A DNA stretch of 12,489 bases from JARYMI01 sp037444845 (GTDB lineage Bacteria; Acidobacteriota; Aminicenantia; Aminicenantales; UBA8522): the NCBI GenBank assembly GCA_037444845.1, contig JBBILQ010000071.1, positions 1 to 12,489 of the forward strand, given 5' to 3'. This document shows positions 1 to 5,521 of this stretch, piece by piece. The notes below the pieces were generated by a model. The model was given only the letters and a program-made list of their open reading frames with translations, was not told the origin of the DNA and ran no database searches. Every line of letters starts with the position of its first letter. The first letter of the stretch is position 1. Both the position numbers and the translations under genes were made by a program.

Positions 1-67
1 TAACGGTCGGGTTCAGCCGCGTTGCAGAGCGCAGCGAAGCAAAGTCGGCTGCAACCCGTTGTTAGAC
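1..67 (-). other. attC-like integron recombination site
   Basis: On the minus strand the order is R'' GTCTAAC (67 to 61), an L''-like arm GGGTTGCAGCC (57 to 47), a variable centre, an L'-like arm GGCTGAACCC (18 to 9), and then GTTA (4 to 1), the first four bases of R'. Bases 8 to 19 pair with 46 to 58 except for base 52, which is left unpaired. This is the single extrahelical base on the L'' side that gives attC sites their polarity. TAAC at 1 to 4 pairs with GTTA at 61 to 64. A smaller TTGC/GCAA pair sits in the apical part. The L'-R' half resembles the classical 59-base element (GGCTTAACTC then GTTA). The site starts shortly after the endonuclease stop, as in gene cassettes. Confidence 0.7.
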
Positions 68-83
68 GATGCGGCAGCGCATG

Positions 84-545
84 CTACCTCTTTCGCCGGA
101 TGCGCTCACGCCACTCGCAATATTCCTCAAGATTCCGGTAAGGGACATCCGAGTCGATGGCTCGTGCCATATCCTCCGTCAGGTAGTTCATCCAATAGTC
201 ATCGAACACCTCTTCACCATGGAGAGCAAACGGGCCGTTGCCATCAACCAAGGCTTGAATGTCTCTCACCGAACCAATGTTCTTTGTATTTCCACTCCCA
301 GGTCGTTCACTGGCAATTCGCCACTTCTCCTGAAGCAGAAAGGTGAAATCCTTGACCACGGAAACGATATCCTGGAGCTCATCCAGCGTATAGACTCGCC
401 GCTCATCAATGGCTTCCTCACGACGACTATAGATGACCCCCAGAACAAAGTGCCCGGCGTACTGTTCATATGGGAAGGTGATATTCTTAGCTGATTTGCG
501 CTGCCGAAAATAGCCGGTGAAGGCACCCAGCGTGAAGCCGTTCAC
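84..545 (-). CDS. EcoRV-like type II restriction endonuclease, C-terminal part (separate frame)
   Basis: This frame opens with GTG and encodes 153 residues matching the C-terminal two thirds of EcoRV, as I remember that protein. Shared blocks are FTLGAFTGYFR (EcoRV FTLGGYTSFIR), KNITFPYEQYAGHFVLG, FLLQEKWRIA, GSGNTKNIGS (residues 83 to 92) and DDYWMNY. In EcoRV the GSGNTTNIGS segment is the recognition loop that contacts GATATC in the major groove, so specificity may be kept. No catalytic acidic residues lie here; they are in the upstream half. The GTG overlaps the TGA of that half (GTGA), so translation could be coupled. One extra G at the overlap would fuse both halves into 262 residues, against 245 in EcoRV. 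It may be the tail of a frameshifted gene or a separate subunit. Confidence 0.85.
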   Translation of the reverse strand: MNGFTLGAFTGYFRQRKSAKNITFPYEQYAGHFVLGVIYSRREEAIDERRVYTLDELQDIVSVVKDFTFLLQEKWRIASERPGSGNTKNIGSVRDIQALVDGNGPFALHGEEVFDDYWMNYLTEDMARAIDSDVPYRNLEEYCEWRERIRRKR

Positions 546-871
546 TGATTCTGCACCCTTCGATACGTGCTCTTGAGGTCAAGTGCAATCTTTGTCCCGT
601 CTGGTGCTATGAAACTGATGTCTGGATAATGGTTCTGGTGTTCGCTGAGCACCATTCTATAGCCGCGTTCTGCGGCGAACTGTGAGATGACCGGAAATAG
701 CATCAACTCGATGATCTTGGAGACAACTTTCGTATCCACCGAGATGGTGTAGATGTTTCGGTACACATCGATAAACCCTTTGACCACCCAGTCGCCAATG
801 TCTGTGGCAAGAGTGCGTTTGAATTCGTCGAAGTGCGTTAACAGATTCTCCCTAAAATGGCTTACGGTCAT
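542..871 (-). CDS. EcoRV-like type II restriction endonuclease, N-terminal catalytic part
   Basis: The 109 residues match the N-terminal part of EcoRV: SVDTKVVSKIIEL (EcoRV SDTKVLSTIFEL), HQNHYPD and ALDLKSTY (EcoRV AIDIKTTY). The PD-D-x-K catalytic set is complete: P83 and D84, then D98 and K100, corresponding to P73, D74, D90 and K92 of EcoRV. E55 corresponds to E45. The QNH just before PD corresponds to the EcoRV Q-loop that contacts DNA in the minor groove. A GGAG ribosome site lies 5 bases before the ATG, and the methyltransferase stop is 21 bases upstream, giving an M-then-R order. The frame ends in TGA shortly after the catalytic lysine, at a point that is internal in EcoRV. Alone it lacks the recognition loop and much of the fold, so it is probably inactive unless the second half complements it. 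Confidence 0.88.
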   Translation of the reverse strand: MTVSHFRENLLTHFDEFKRTLATDIGDWVVKGFIDVYRNIYTISVDTKVVSKIIELMLFPVISQFAAERGYRMVLSEHQNHYPDISFIAPDGTKIALDLKSTYRRVQNQ

Positions 872-892
872 CGTAGCTCCATGCGGTACAAG

Positions 893-1966
893 TTATGTGC
901 CAATTAAGAGGATTTCTTTAGACTCTGAGTTGGTAGACAAAACGTATTTATACTGGCCAAAATGCTCGACGCACACATTGCGCTTGTATCGCTTGAGCAT
1001 GGATACCAGTTCCGACTCAGAAGGGATGCCATCGCTTCGATACGAAACAACAAGGATGCTCCTCTGGTATCGCTGAAATAATCGGTCAAAGGCGGCACGA
1101 ATCTGTTTCTTGTCAGTCCATTCACTTGGCCGTGGCCTCAAACGGCGATGCTTTGATCTGCGATCTATATGTTTATTCCACTCGTCATACATCGTTAACC
1201 CTTCTAAAAAGTGATAAAACCACAGGTAGTCAACAGCTACGCCACGCTTCGAGATGTAAGGAGTATCGATATAGACAAGGTCATATTCACCAGGTACATC
1301 AAGAGCATCAAGGTTTAGGGCACGATTCATCTGGTCGTTGTCAAATATGCCTTGATTCGCTTCCTCAACGAAGATGCGAAACCACTCATCGAAGGGTCTG
1401 TCCCACGTAGTCTTGTTCCCGAAAGAGCGTTCAACTTCCGCGAAGCGTATGTAGAGGTTTTTTCGATGGAACAAGTTGTAAGGCCGCTTTATGATGCAGG
1501 CTTGAGACAATGCGAAGAACGCTAGAGCGAACTTGTAGGGGTCGGTAAGCTGGCGGATGTTGGTAATCGTCTGGTCAATCCAGGCATTTTCTTCATCAGT
1601 AAAATAGATGTCAGTGAAGGTATCTTGGACAAAACGCGAATATGTAATTTGGGGATGCCTCTGGAGAAGCCAGTCCACGTCTTCAAAGCTAAGGCGGACC
1701 CGGTTATTTTCGATGAGTGCCAGACCTATGTAATAGTTAAAGCGCAGCAGATCGTTATAGGTGACCTGCTTGCCTGCCTGCTTCAAACGATAGGCGACGC
1801 TACCAGTGCCGCTAAAGGCATCTAAGCAGGTCACGAAATCCAAATCCGCGATTTGCTCCCAAATCCAGTCAACGAGTTTTGCCTTGCTACCCTGATAGCG
1901 GGTGGAAGGAAACTTGGCACTTAGATCTGGGAAAAGTGTCTGTTGATAGGCTGTATTTTTTCGCAT
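893..1966 (-). CDS. DNA N6-adenine methyltransferase of the restriction-modification system
   Basis: This 357-residue protein is a D12-like (alpha-group) adenine methyltransferase. RYQGSK at 23 to 28 is the motif X region, DAFSGTG at 49 to 55 is the AdoMet-binding motif I, and DTPY at 234 to 237 is catalytic motif IV. DTPY is a variant of the more usual DPPY. By context it should methylate an adenine in the sequence cut by the adjacent EcoRV-like enzyme, probably GATATC, and protect the host. It is longer than M.EcoRV (about 298 residues) and does not look like a close relative, so the methyltransferase may have been paired with the nuclease independently. The frame is intact, so the methylase may still work even if the nuclease is broken. 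Its ATG follows the purine-rich stretch AAGAAGAGATAGAG. Target specificity is inferred. Confidence 0.88.
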   Translation of the reverse strand: MRKNTAYQQTLFPDLSAKFPSTRYQGSKAKLVDWIWEQIADLDFVTCLDAFSGTGSVAYRLKQAGKQVTYNDLLRFNYYIGLALIENNRVRLSFEDVDWLLQRHPQITYSRFVQDTFTDIYFTDEENAWIDQTITNIRQLTDPYKFALAFFALSQACIIKRPYNLFHRKNLYIRFAEVERSFGNKTTWDRPFDEWFRIFVEEANQGIFDNDQMNRALNLDALDVPGEYDLVYIDTPYISKRGVAVDYLWFYHFLEGLTMYDEWNKHIDRRSKHRRLRPRPSEWTDKKQIRAAFDRLFQRYQRSILVVSYRSDGIPSESELVSMLKRYKRNVCVEHFGQYKYVLSTNSESKEILLIGT

Positions 1967-2006
1967 CTCTATCTCTTCTTAACAGACGGATACGGTTGAT
2001 GTTTCG

Positions 2007-2013
2007 GTCTAAC
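2007..2013 (-). other. Candidate attI/cassette junction core (GTTAGAC)
   Basis: GTTAGAC on the minus strand fits the integron R-box GTTRRRY and is identical to the heptamer that would complement the R'' of the attC at 61 to 67. It lies between the 5' end of the integrase fragment and the first gene of the leftward cassette, where attI is expected. A seven-base core alone would be weak evidence. The match to the distal attC and the gene layout are what support it. Confidence 0.55.
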
Positions 2014-2015
2014 TA

Positions 2016-2043
2016 TTAATATACAGCATGCTGTATTTGATAA
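2016..2043 (-). promoter_or_regulatory. Candidate leftward promoter and operator for the R-M genes
   Basis: A perfect 16-bp palindrome, ATACAGCATGCTGTAT, spans 2021 to 2036. On the minus strand it sits between a -35-like TTATCA (2043 to 2038) and -10-like hexamers (TATATT at 2023 to 2018, or TATTAA at 2021 to 2016). A dimeric repressor bound here would block transcription toward the methyltransferase. R-M operons are often autoregulated, and in integrons the cassette promoter Pc lies in this region. A perfect TATAAT on the same strand at 2113 to 2108 has a TTGAAA 20 bases upstream, a rather long spacing, and is an alternative. The palindrome is seen; its function is inferred. Confidence 0.4.
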
Positions 2044-2182
2044 AAATCTCCCTTAATTGACGTCGTATATGATGTGCTTCCACCGAATATCGCCGCAAAA
2101 TTGCACTATTATACTAAAATTATCCTTAATAGATTTCAAGCAGTATATTCGACGGTCTCAATATCCATTATGGGGGTGCGGA

Positions 2183-2425
2183 TTGGACATCAATCGAAAT
2201 AGCCTTGTAGAATTTGAAGATTTTATCAATCGCCATCGATTAGTCATGCCGGAAAAAGCAAGATTTTATGTTTACTGGGTGGGCAGGTTTCTCAAATATC
2301 TCCAAAATTCAGGACATCCGCCGGGCATACAGGGTGCCTTCGATCATCATTTCAGAGAGCACGAACCAGATGGCTCATCTCTTTGCTCATGCCCGGGCAC
2401 AAGGTCAACCTCCCCCGCCTGTTGA
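2183..2425 (+). pseudogene. Truncated tyrosine recombinase / integron integrase, N-terminal fragment
   Basis: The frame, open from at least 2057, reads DINRNSLVEFEDFINRHRLV, then MPEKARFYVYWVGRFLKYL. This resembles the SAM-like core-binding domain at the start of tyrosine recombinases and some environmental integron integrases. A TTG at 2183 preceded by GGGGG is a likely start. After about 50 residues the family resemblance fades and the frame ends in low-complexity sequence at 2425. No catalytic domain (R, H-x-x-R, H, Y) follows in any frame. A different frame from about 2300 to 2450 reads DIRRAYRVPSIII and ends DFGEELL, which may mark an old frameshift or an unrelated fragment. The fragment points away from the R-M cassette and the junction core, as intI does. 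I am fairly sure of the recombinase N-terminus, less so that it was an integron integrase. Confidence 0.55.
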
Positions 2426-2466
2426 CTTTGGGGAAGAATTGCTGTAATAAGAAATTAAACATGTGC

Positions 2467-2514
2467 AAGAGAAGCAGAGCGTTATGCGAGCGGCCTGAGC
2501 ACAGGGCTTCTCTT
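2467..2514 (+). terminator. Long-loop inverted repeat, possible terminator
   Basis: AAGAGAAGC (2467 to 2475) is the exact reverse complement of GCTTCTCTT (2506 to 2514), giving a 9-bp stem with a 30-base loop, followed by TTATTCTTCC. It lies after the integrase remnant and before the asparagine-synthetase-like gene. The loop is long and the T-run imperfect, so terminator function is weakly supported. It may be the scar of a lost element. Confidence 0.25.
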
Positions 2515-2558
2515 TATTCTTCCTTTCCACCTCTTTTGTTGAACATCAGCAACAATAA

Positions 2559-2580
2559 TGTCCCCTTTTAAAAGGGGACA
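2559..2580. repeat. 22-bp perfect palindrome with GGGGACA motif
   Basis: TGTCCCCTTTT is followed immediately by its exact reverse complement, then by CCTGCCTATTTTCC. A related string, GGGGACAGATCACCTGTTTA then CCTATTTTTTT, occurs at 12101 to 12131 after xthA. Motifs of the form GGGGACA followed a little later by CCT and TATTT are, from memory, scattered in many bacterial genomes and associated with REP-type elements. The palindrome is seen directly; the REP reading is inference. Confidence 0.5.
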
Positions 2581-2640
2581 CCTGCCTATTTTCCAGCCAT
2601 AAGTTTTTCTCGATGGATGAGTTTCATAAGGAGAACAACC

Positions 2641-3567
2641 ATGTTTGATGTCGATGGATACTTAAGTGTCTTGCGCTCAGAAAGATTGAAAAGGGCTGTC
2701 AACATTCAGAATGAGATAATCCAAGGTTCGCGGGATTTCTTGAAGGAACAGGGGTTCGTGGAAATCCTTCCCGTGATCATCTCTCCGATAACTGACCCTT
2801 TAATGGACTACAGGATTAGAGGCGAGATAGAGTGTTATGGCTTCACATACCAGATCACCAAGAGCATGATCTTCCACAAACAGATATCGCTCCATTCTCT
2901 TGCGCGGATTTTCTCTTTTTCTCCCAATATCCGCATCGAGCCAAGCGAACGCCGGGAAAGCGGGAAGCACCTCGTTGAGTTTGTCCAGCTCGACCTGGAA
3001 GTCAGAGACGCCAGCCGGGAAGACATCATTAAGCTCGGCGAAGAGCTCTTTCTCTCTATTCTGGAACACGTCAAAGCTGATTGCCGGGAGGACCTTGAAT
3101 TTTTCAAGCGCGATTTAAAAATCCCGAAAGTCCCTTTTCCTTCTCTCTCTCATGAAGAAGCCCTCCAGGCATTCGGGAAGGATTACGAAACCCCGCTTTC
3201 CCGGAGCCTCGAAGAGCCGCTCTGGCTTCTCGATTTTCCGGTTGACGAGAGAGAGTTCTATGACCGGGAATATCCTGAGAGACCGGGAGTTCTCAAGGAC
3301 ATGGATTTAATTTATCCTGACGGCTACGGCGAGGCTCTCTCGGGCGGAGAGAGAGAATTTGAGTTCGAGAAGATCAAAAGGCGCATCGAGCTGAAAGGAA
3401 TCAACTTGAGGAGCTATGATATCTACCTTAAATTTGCAGAGAAAGGACTCTTCCCTTCGGCCGGTTTCGGCATCGGGGTTGAAAGGCTAACCCGGTACGT
3501 CTGCGGCCTCGAGCGTATAGAAGAGACAAGGCTTTTCGCCAAGCTGCCGGGGATCCTGGGCCTTTAG
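2641..3567 (+). CDS. Class-II aminoacyl-tRNA-synthetase-like protein, probable asparagine-synthetase-related
   Basis: This 308-residue protein has the catalytic core of an aspartyl/asparaginyl-tRNA synthetase but no N-terminal anticodon-binding domain. Motif 2 spans about 93 to 121, with NIRIEPSE, then R105 and HLVEFVQLDLEV. Motif 3 is AGFGIGVERLTRYV at 274 to 287. The segment around 229 to 239 (GEALSGGERE) matches the glycine-rich region before motif 3 in AspRS. Free-standing cores like this include the archaeal asparagine-synthetase-related proteins, which make asparagine from aspartate via an aspartyl adenylate. I chose ATG 2641 because AAGGAG lies 7 bases before it; an in-frame ATG at 2617 has no such site. 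The gene stands alone and converges on the amidohydrolase with an 8-base gap. Class-II core is confident; asparagine synthesis is the best guess, and another amidation or ligation is possible. Confidence 0.8.
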   Translation: MFDVDGYLSVLRSERLKRAVNIQNEIIQGSRDFLKEQGFVEILPVIISPITDPLMDYRIRGEIECYGFTYQITKSMIFHKQISLHSLARIFSFSPNIRIEPSERRESGKHLVEFVQLDLEVRDASREDIIKLGEELFLSILEHVKADCREDLEFFKRDLKIPKVPFPSLSHEEALQAFGKDYETPLSRSLEEPLWLLDFPVDEREFYDREYPERPGVLKDMDLIYPDGYGEALSGGEREFEFEKIKRRIELKGINLRSYDIYLKFAEKGLFPSAGFGIGVERLTRYVCGLERIEETRLFAKLPGILGL

Positions 3568-3575
3568 CATGTTTT

Positions 3576-4802
3576 TTAGCTGGCCAGGCGGACGAGGGTC
3601 CTGAGCAGAAGGTTAGCCCCTTTTTCAAGGTCTTCCCAGTCGATCGTCTCTTGCGGTGAGTGACTGATTCCGTCGAGGCAGGGGATAAAAATCATCCCGG
3701 AGTCGGCGACAGAAGAAACGATCTGGGCGTCATGCCCAGCTCCGCTCATCACCATAAGGAAAGGACAGCCGAGCTTTTGGCATTCTTCCTGGAGGATTCC
3801 TGTGATTCGGGGCGGTATTTCAACGGGCTCAGTCTTATCGACCACCCGGGAGAAGAAGGATAATCCCCGCGTCGAGGCGATATCCCCGGCCAGAGCCAGG
3901 AGCTCTTTCTCTAAAACATCGAGAGTTTCCCGGGAGGCGCTCCGGAAATCAAGGGAAAAATCGACCTGGCCCGGGACGACGCTGAAAGAACCTGGCAGAA
4001 CCGTGACTCTGCCTATGGTAATCATGCTGCCGTAATGACGAGTGGCCACGAGCTGGGTCCCCTTAAGAGCGAAATCGGCTGTGGCCAGAAAGGCATCCTG
4101 CCTGAGCTCAAGGGGAGTTGTCCCGCCGTGGGCGGGCTTGCCCACAAAAGAGCACCAGCGGTAATTTTTTCCGGCGATTTTCTCGACGATTCCGACCGGA
4201 ATACCCTCAGTTTCGAGCACAGAGCCTTGCTCGATATGGAGCTCGAGGAAAGCCTCCACTTCGGGCCTTTCTTCCTTTGCCTTCAGGATGCTTTTTAGGG
4301 TGAACTCGGTTCCGGCCAGGATCTCTTGAAGCGGACGTCCGAAAGACGTTATTCCGCGCTCGAGCTTGTCTCTTTCGAGAAGGCCGACAAAGGCCCGGCT
4401 GCCCAGGAAATCTCCGACCAGGCTTCCCTCTTCATCTGTGAAAGAGACGAGCTCAAGAGGCTTGGCCAAGCGCAGCCCCTGCTCCTTGATTCGTCTCAGG
4501 CATTCGAGAGCGGCCATCACGCCCGCTGAGCCGTCGAACTTGCCTCCGTTGACGACAGTATCGATGTGGGAGCCGACGAGCACAACCCGGCCCTCATCTC
4601 CCAATCGGCCAAACACATTTCCGGCGCCGTCCTGGCGGAAGCAGAGTCCCGCCTGGCAGATTCTTTCTTTGAGCCACTGTCTTGCCTCAAGGTCGGATTT
4701 GCTGAAGGAAGGGCGGCTGATCCCACCTCTGGAATCCTGGCCGATTTGAGCCAGTTCTTCGATATCGGATTTTAAGCGTTCGAGGTTGATCTTGAGATCC
4801 AT
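3576..4802 (-). CDS. M20-family amidohydrolase (allantoate amidohydrolase / N-carbamoyl-L-amino-acid hydrolase type)
   Basis: This 408-residue zinc-dependent amidase has the full metal set of the AllC/HyuC branch: H79 in GSHIDTV, D90 in GGKFDG, E124 and E125 in TDEEGS, H189 in LELHIEQG, and H381 in DGISHSPQE. SGAGHDAQ at 353 to 360 is another hallmark. Length is normal for the family (about 410). These cytoplasmic dimers hydrolyse N-carbamoyl or ureido groups, as in allantoate breakdown, pyrimidine degradation or hydantoin-derived amino acids. The substrate cannot be told from sequence alone. It is the last gene of the leftward operon, starting 7 bases after the pdxJ stop with no clear ribosome site, so it is probably translated by coupling. 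No other purine- or hydantoin-degradation gene is in view, so its link to the operon is unexplained. Confidence 0.85.
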   Translation of the reverse strand: MDLKINLERLKSDIEELAQIGQDSRGGISRPSFSKSDLEARQWLKERICQAGLCFRQDGAGNVFGRLGDEGRVVLVGSHIDTVVNGGKFDGSAGVMAALECLRRIKEQGLRLAKPLELVSFTDEEGSLVGDFLGSRAFVGLLERDKLERGITSFGRPLQEILAGTEFTLKSILKAKEERPEVEAFLELHIEQGSVLETEGIPVGIVEKIAGKNYRWCSFVGKPAHGGTTPLELRQDAFLATADFALKGTQLVATRHYGSMITIGRVTVLPGSFSVVPGQVDFSLDFRSASRETLDVLEKELLALAGDIASTRGLSFFSRVVDKTEPVEIPPRITGILQEECQKLGCPFLMVMSGAGHDAQIVSSVADSGMIFIPCLDGISHSPQETIDWEDLEKGANLLLRTLVRLAS

Positions 4803-4809
4803 GGATGGG

Positions 4810-5520
4810 TCAGGTCAGCAGGGAGTTCATCTCTCTAACGGCTTGGACGACGCCGACAACAGCCGCCCTGGCCACGATCGAGAAGCCAATGCTGAGCTCG
4901 GAGATCTCGGGGATGGCAACGATGGCGTGGACGTTCCGGTAGTCCAGTCCATGACCGGCGTGGACCTCAAGACCGAGCTTTTTTCCTAAAGCTGCTGCCT
5001 TTTTGACCTGCTCGAGCGCATTTTCTCGCTGCGGACCAGGCTTGAGTTCAGCGTATTTTCCCGTGTTTATCTCGATGAGGTTGACGCCGAGTTCAGCGCA
5101 GGTCCTGATCTGCTTAAGGTCTGGGTCGACAAAAATGCTCACCTTGATGCCCGCTTTCTGGAGAGTCCGGATGAAGGGAGCCAGATGTTTGCGGCCGGCG
5201 ACTACGTTTAACCCGCCCTCTGTCGTCAGCTCTTCGCGGCGTTCGGGCACGAGCGAGACGACATCGGGTTTGATCTCGAGCGCGATTTTTTTCATCTCGT
5301 CGGTGGCCGCCATCTCCAGGTTGAGATTGGTTTTGACGACCTGGCGGAGCAGCCGGAGGTCCCTCTCCTGGATGTGGCGTCTATCTCCGCGCAGGTGAAT
5401 GACGATGCCCTCTGCGCCCGCCTGCTCGGCCAGCAGAGCCACAAGCACGGGGTCGGGTTCGTCGCTTCGGCGTGCCTGGCGGAGTGTTGCGAAATGATCG
5501 ACATTGACCGCCAACCTCAT
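4810..5520 (-). CDS. pdxJ: Pyridoxine 5'-phosphate synthase
   Basis: PdxJ condenses 1-deoxy-D-xylulose 5-phosphate with 1-amino-acetone 3-phosphate to form pyridoxine 5'-phosphate in the DXP-dependent vitamin B6 pathway. The 236-residue TIM barrel has VNVDH at 6 to 10, IHLRGDRRHI at 41 to 50, NLEMAAT at 67 to 73, VSLVPERREELTTEGGL at 88 to 104, EINTG at 150 to 154 and HAGHGL at 187 to 192. I set the start at ATG 5520: AAGGAG precedes it, the protein then opens with the usual MRLAVNVDH, and only one base separates it from the glmM stop. An earlier start at 5583 would add 21 residues that only reflect the glmM tail in another frame. Two positions are unusual: G45 where the family usually has E (HLREDRRHI), and F213 in SIGFSIVARA where H is usual. 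Confidence 0.93.
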   Translation of the reverse strand: MRLAVNVDHFATLRQARRSDEPDPVLVALLAEQAGAEGIVIHLRGDRRHIQERDLRLLRQVVKTNLNLEMAATDEMKKIALEIKPDVVSLVPERREELTTEGGLNVVAGRKHLAPFIRTLQKAGIKVSIFVDPDLKQIRTCAELGVNLIEINTGKYAELKPGPQRENALEQVKKAAALGKKLGLEVHAGHGLDYRNVHAIVAIPEISELSIGFSIVARAAVVGVVQAVREMNSLLT

Positions 5521-5521
5521 T

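Larger units (their letters stand above)
4..2012 (-). mobile_element. Putative integron gene cassette carrying an EcoRV-like restriction-modification system
   Basis: Read leftward, this segment starts at TTAGAC (2012 to 2007) directly after a G, so the junction reads GTTAGAC and fits the integron core GTTRRRY. It ends at the G of a GTTA (4 to 1) that closes an attC-like stem. It holds a methyltransferase and an endonuclease, both in cassette orientation, with the last stop codon 16 bases before the attC. The R'' box GTCTAAC (67 to 61) is the exact complement of the R' that circularisation would create (G plus TTAGAC), a known property of gene cassettes. A truncated integrase lies beyond the start of the cassette and points away from it, as intI does. 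Two-gene cassettes are less common than single-gene ones. The left edge is cut by the window, so the last three bases of R' are not seen. The integron reading is inference from layout and motifs. Confidence 0.68.

Noticed and set aside
69..494. A 141-codon plus-strand frame opposite the endonuclease
   Set aside because: It overlaps the EcoRV-like coding sequence on the other strand and has no recognisable domain.
2021..2036. LexA (SOS) box controlling the integrase
   Set aside because: The half-sites are ACAG...CTGT, the reverse order of CTGT...ACAG, and the spacing is wrong.
2476..2505. A second attC hidden in the loop, because of GCGTTATGCG
   Set aside because: GTTATGC does not fit GTTRRRY, and I could not find matching R'' and L arms around it.
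2383..2571. Small plus-strand frame of 62 codons after the integrase fragment
   Set aside because: No ribosome site, no recognisable domain, and it covers the long-loop inverted repeat and part of the palindrome, so it is probably chance.
3568..3600. Bidirectional terminator between the convergent genes
   Set aside because: Only 8 bases separate the stops. The T-run is inside coding sequence, and CTGGCCAG is too short to count as a stem.
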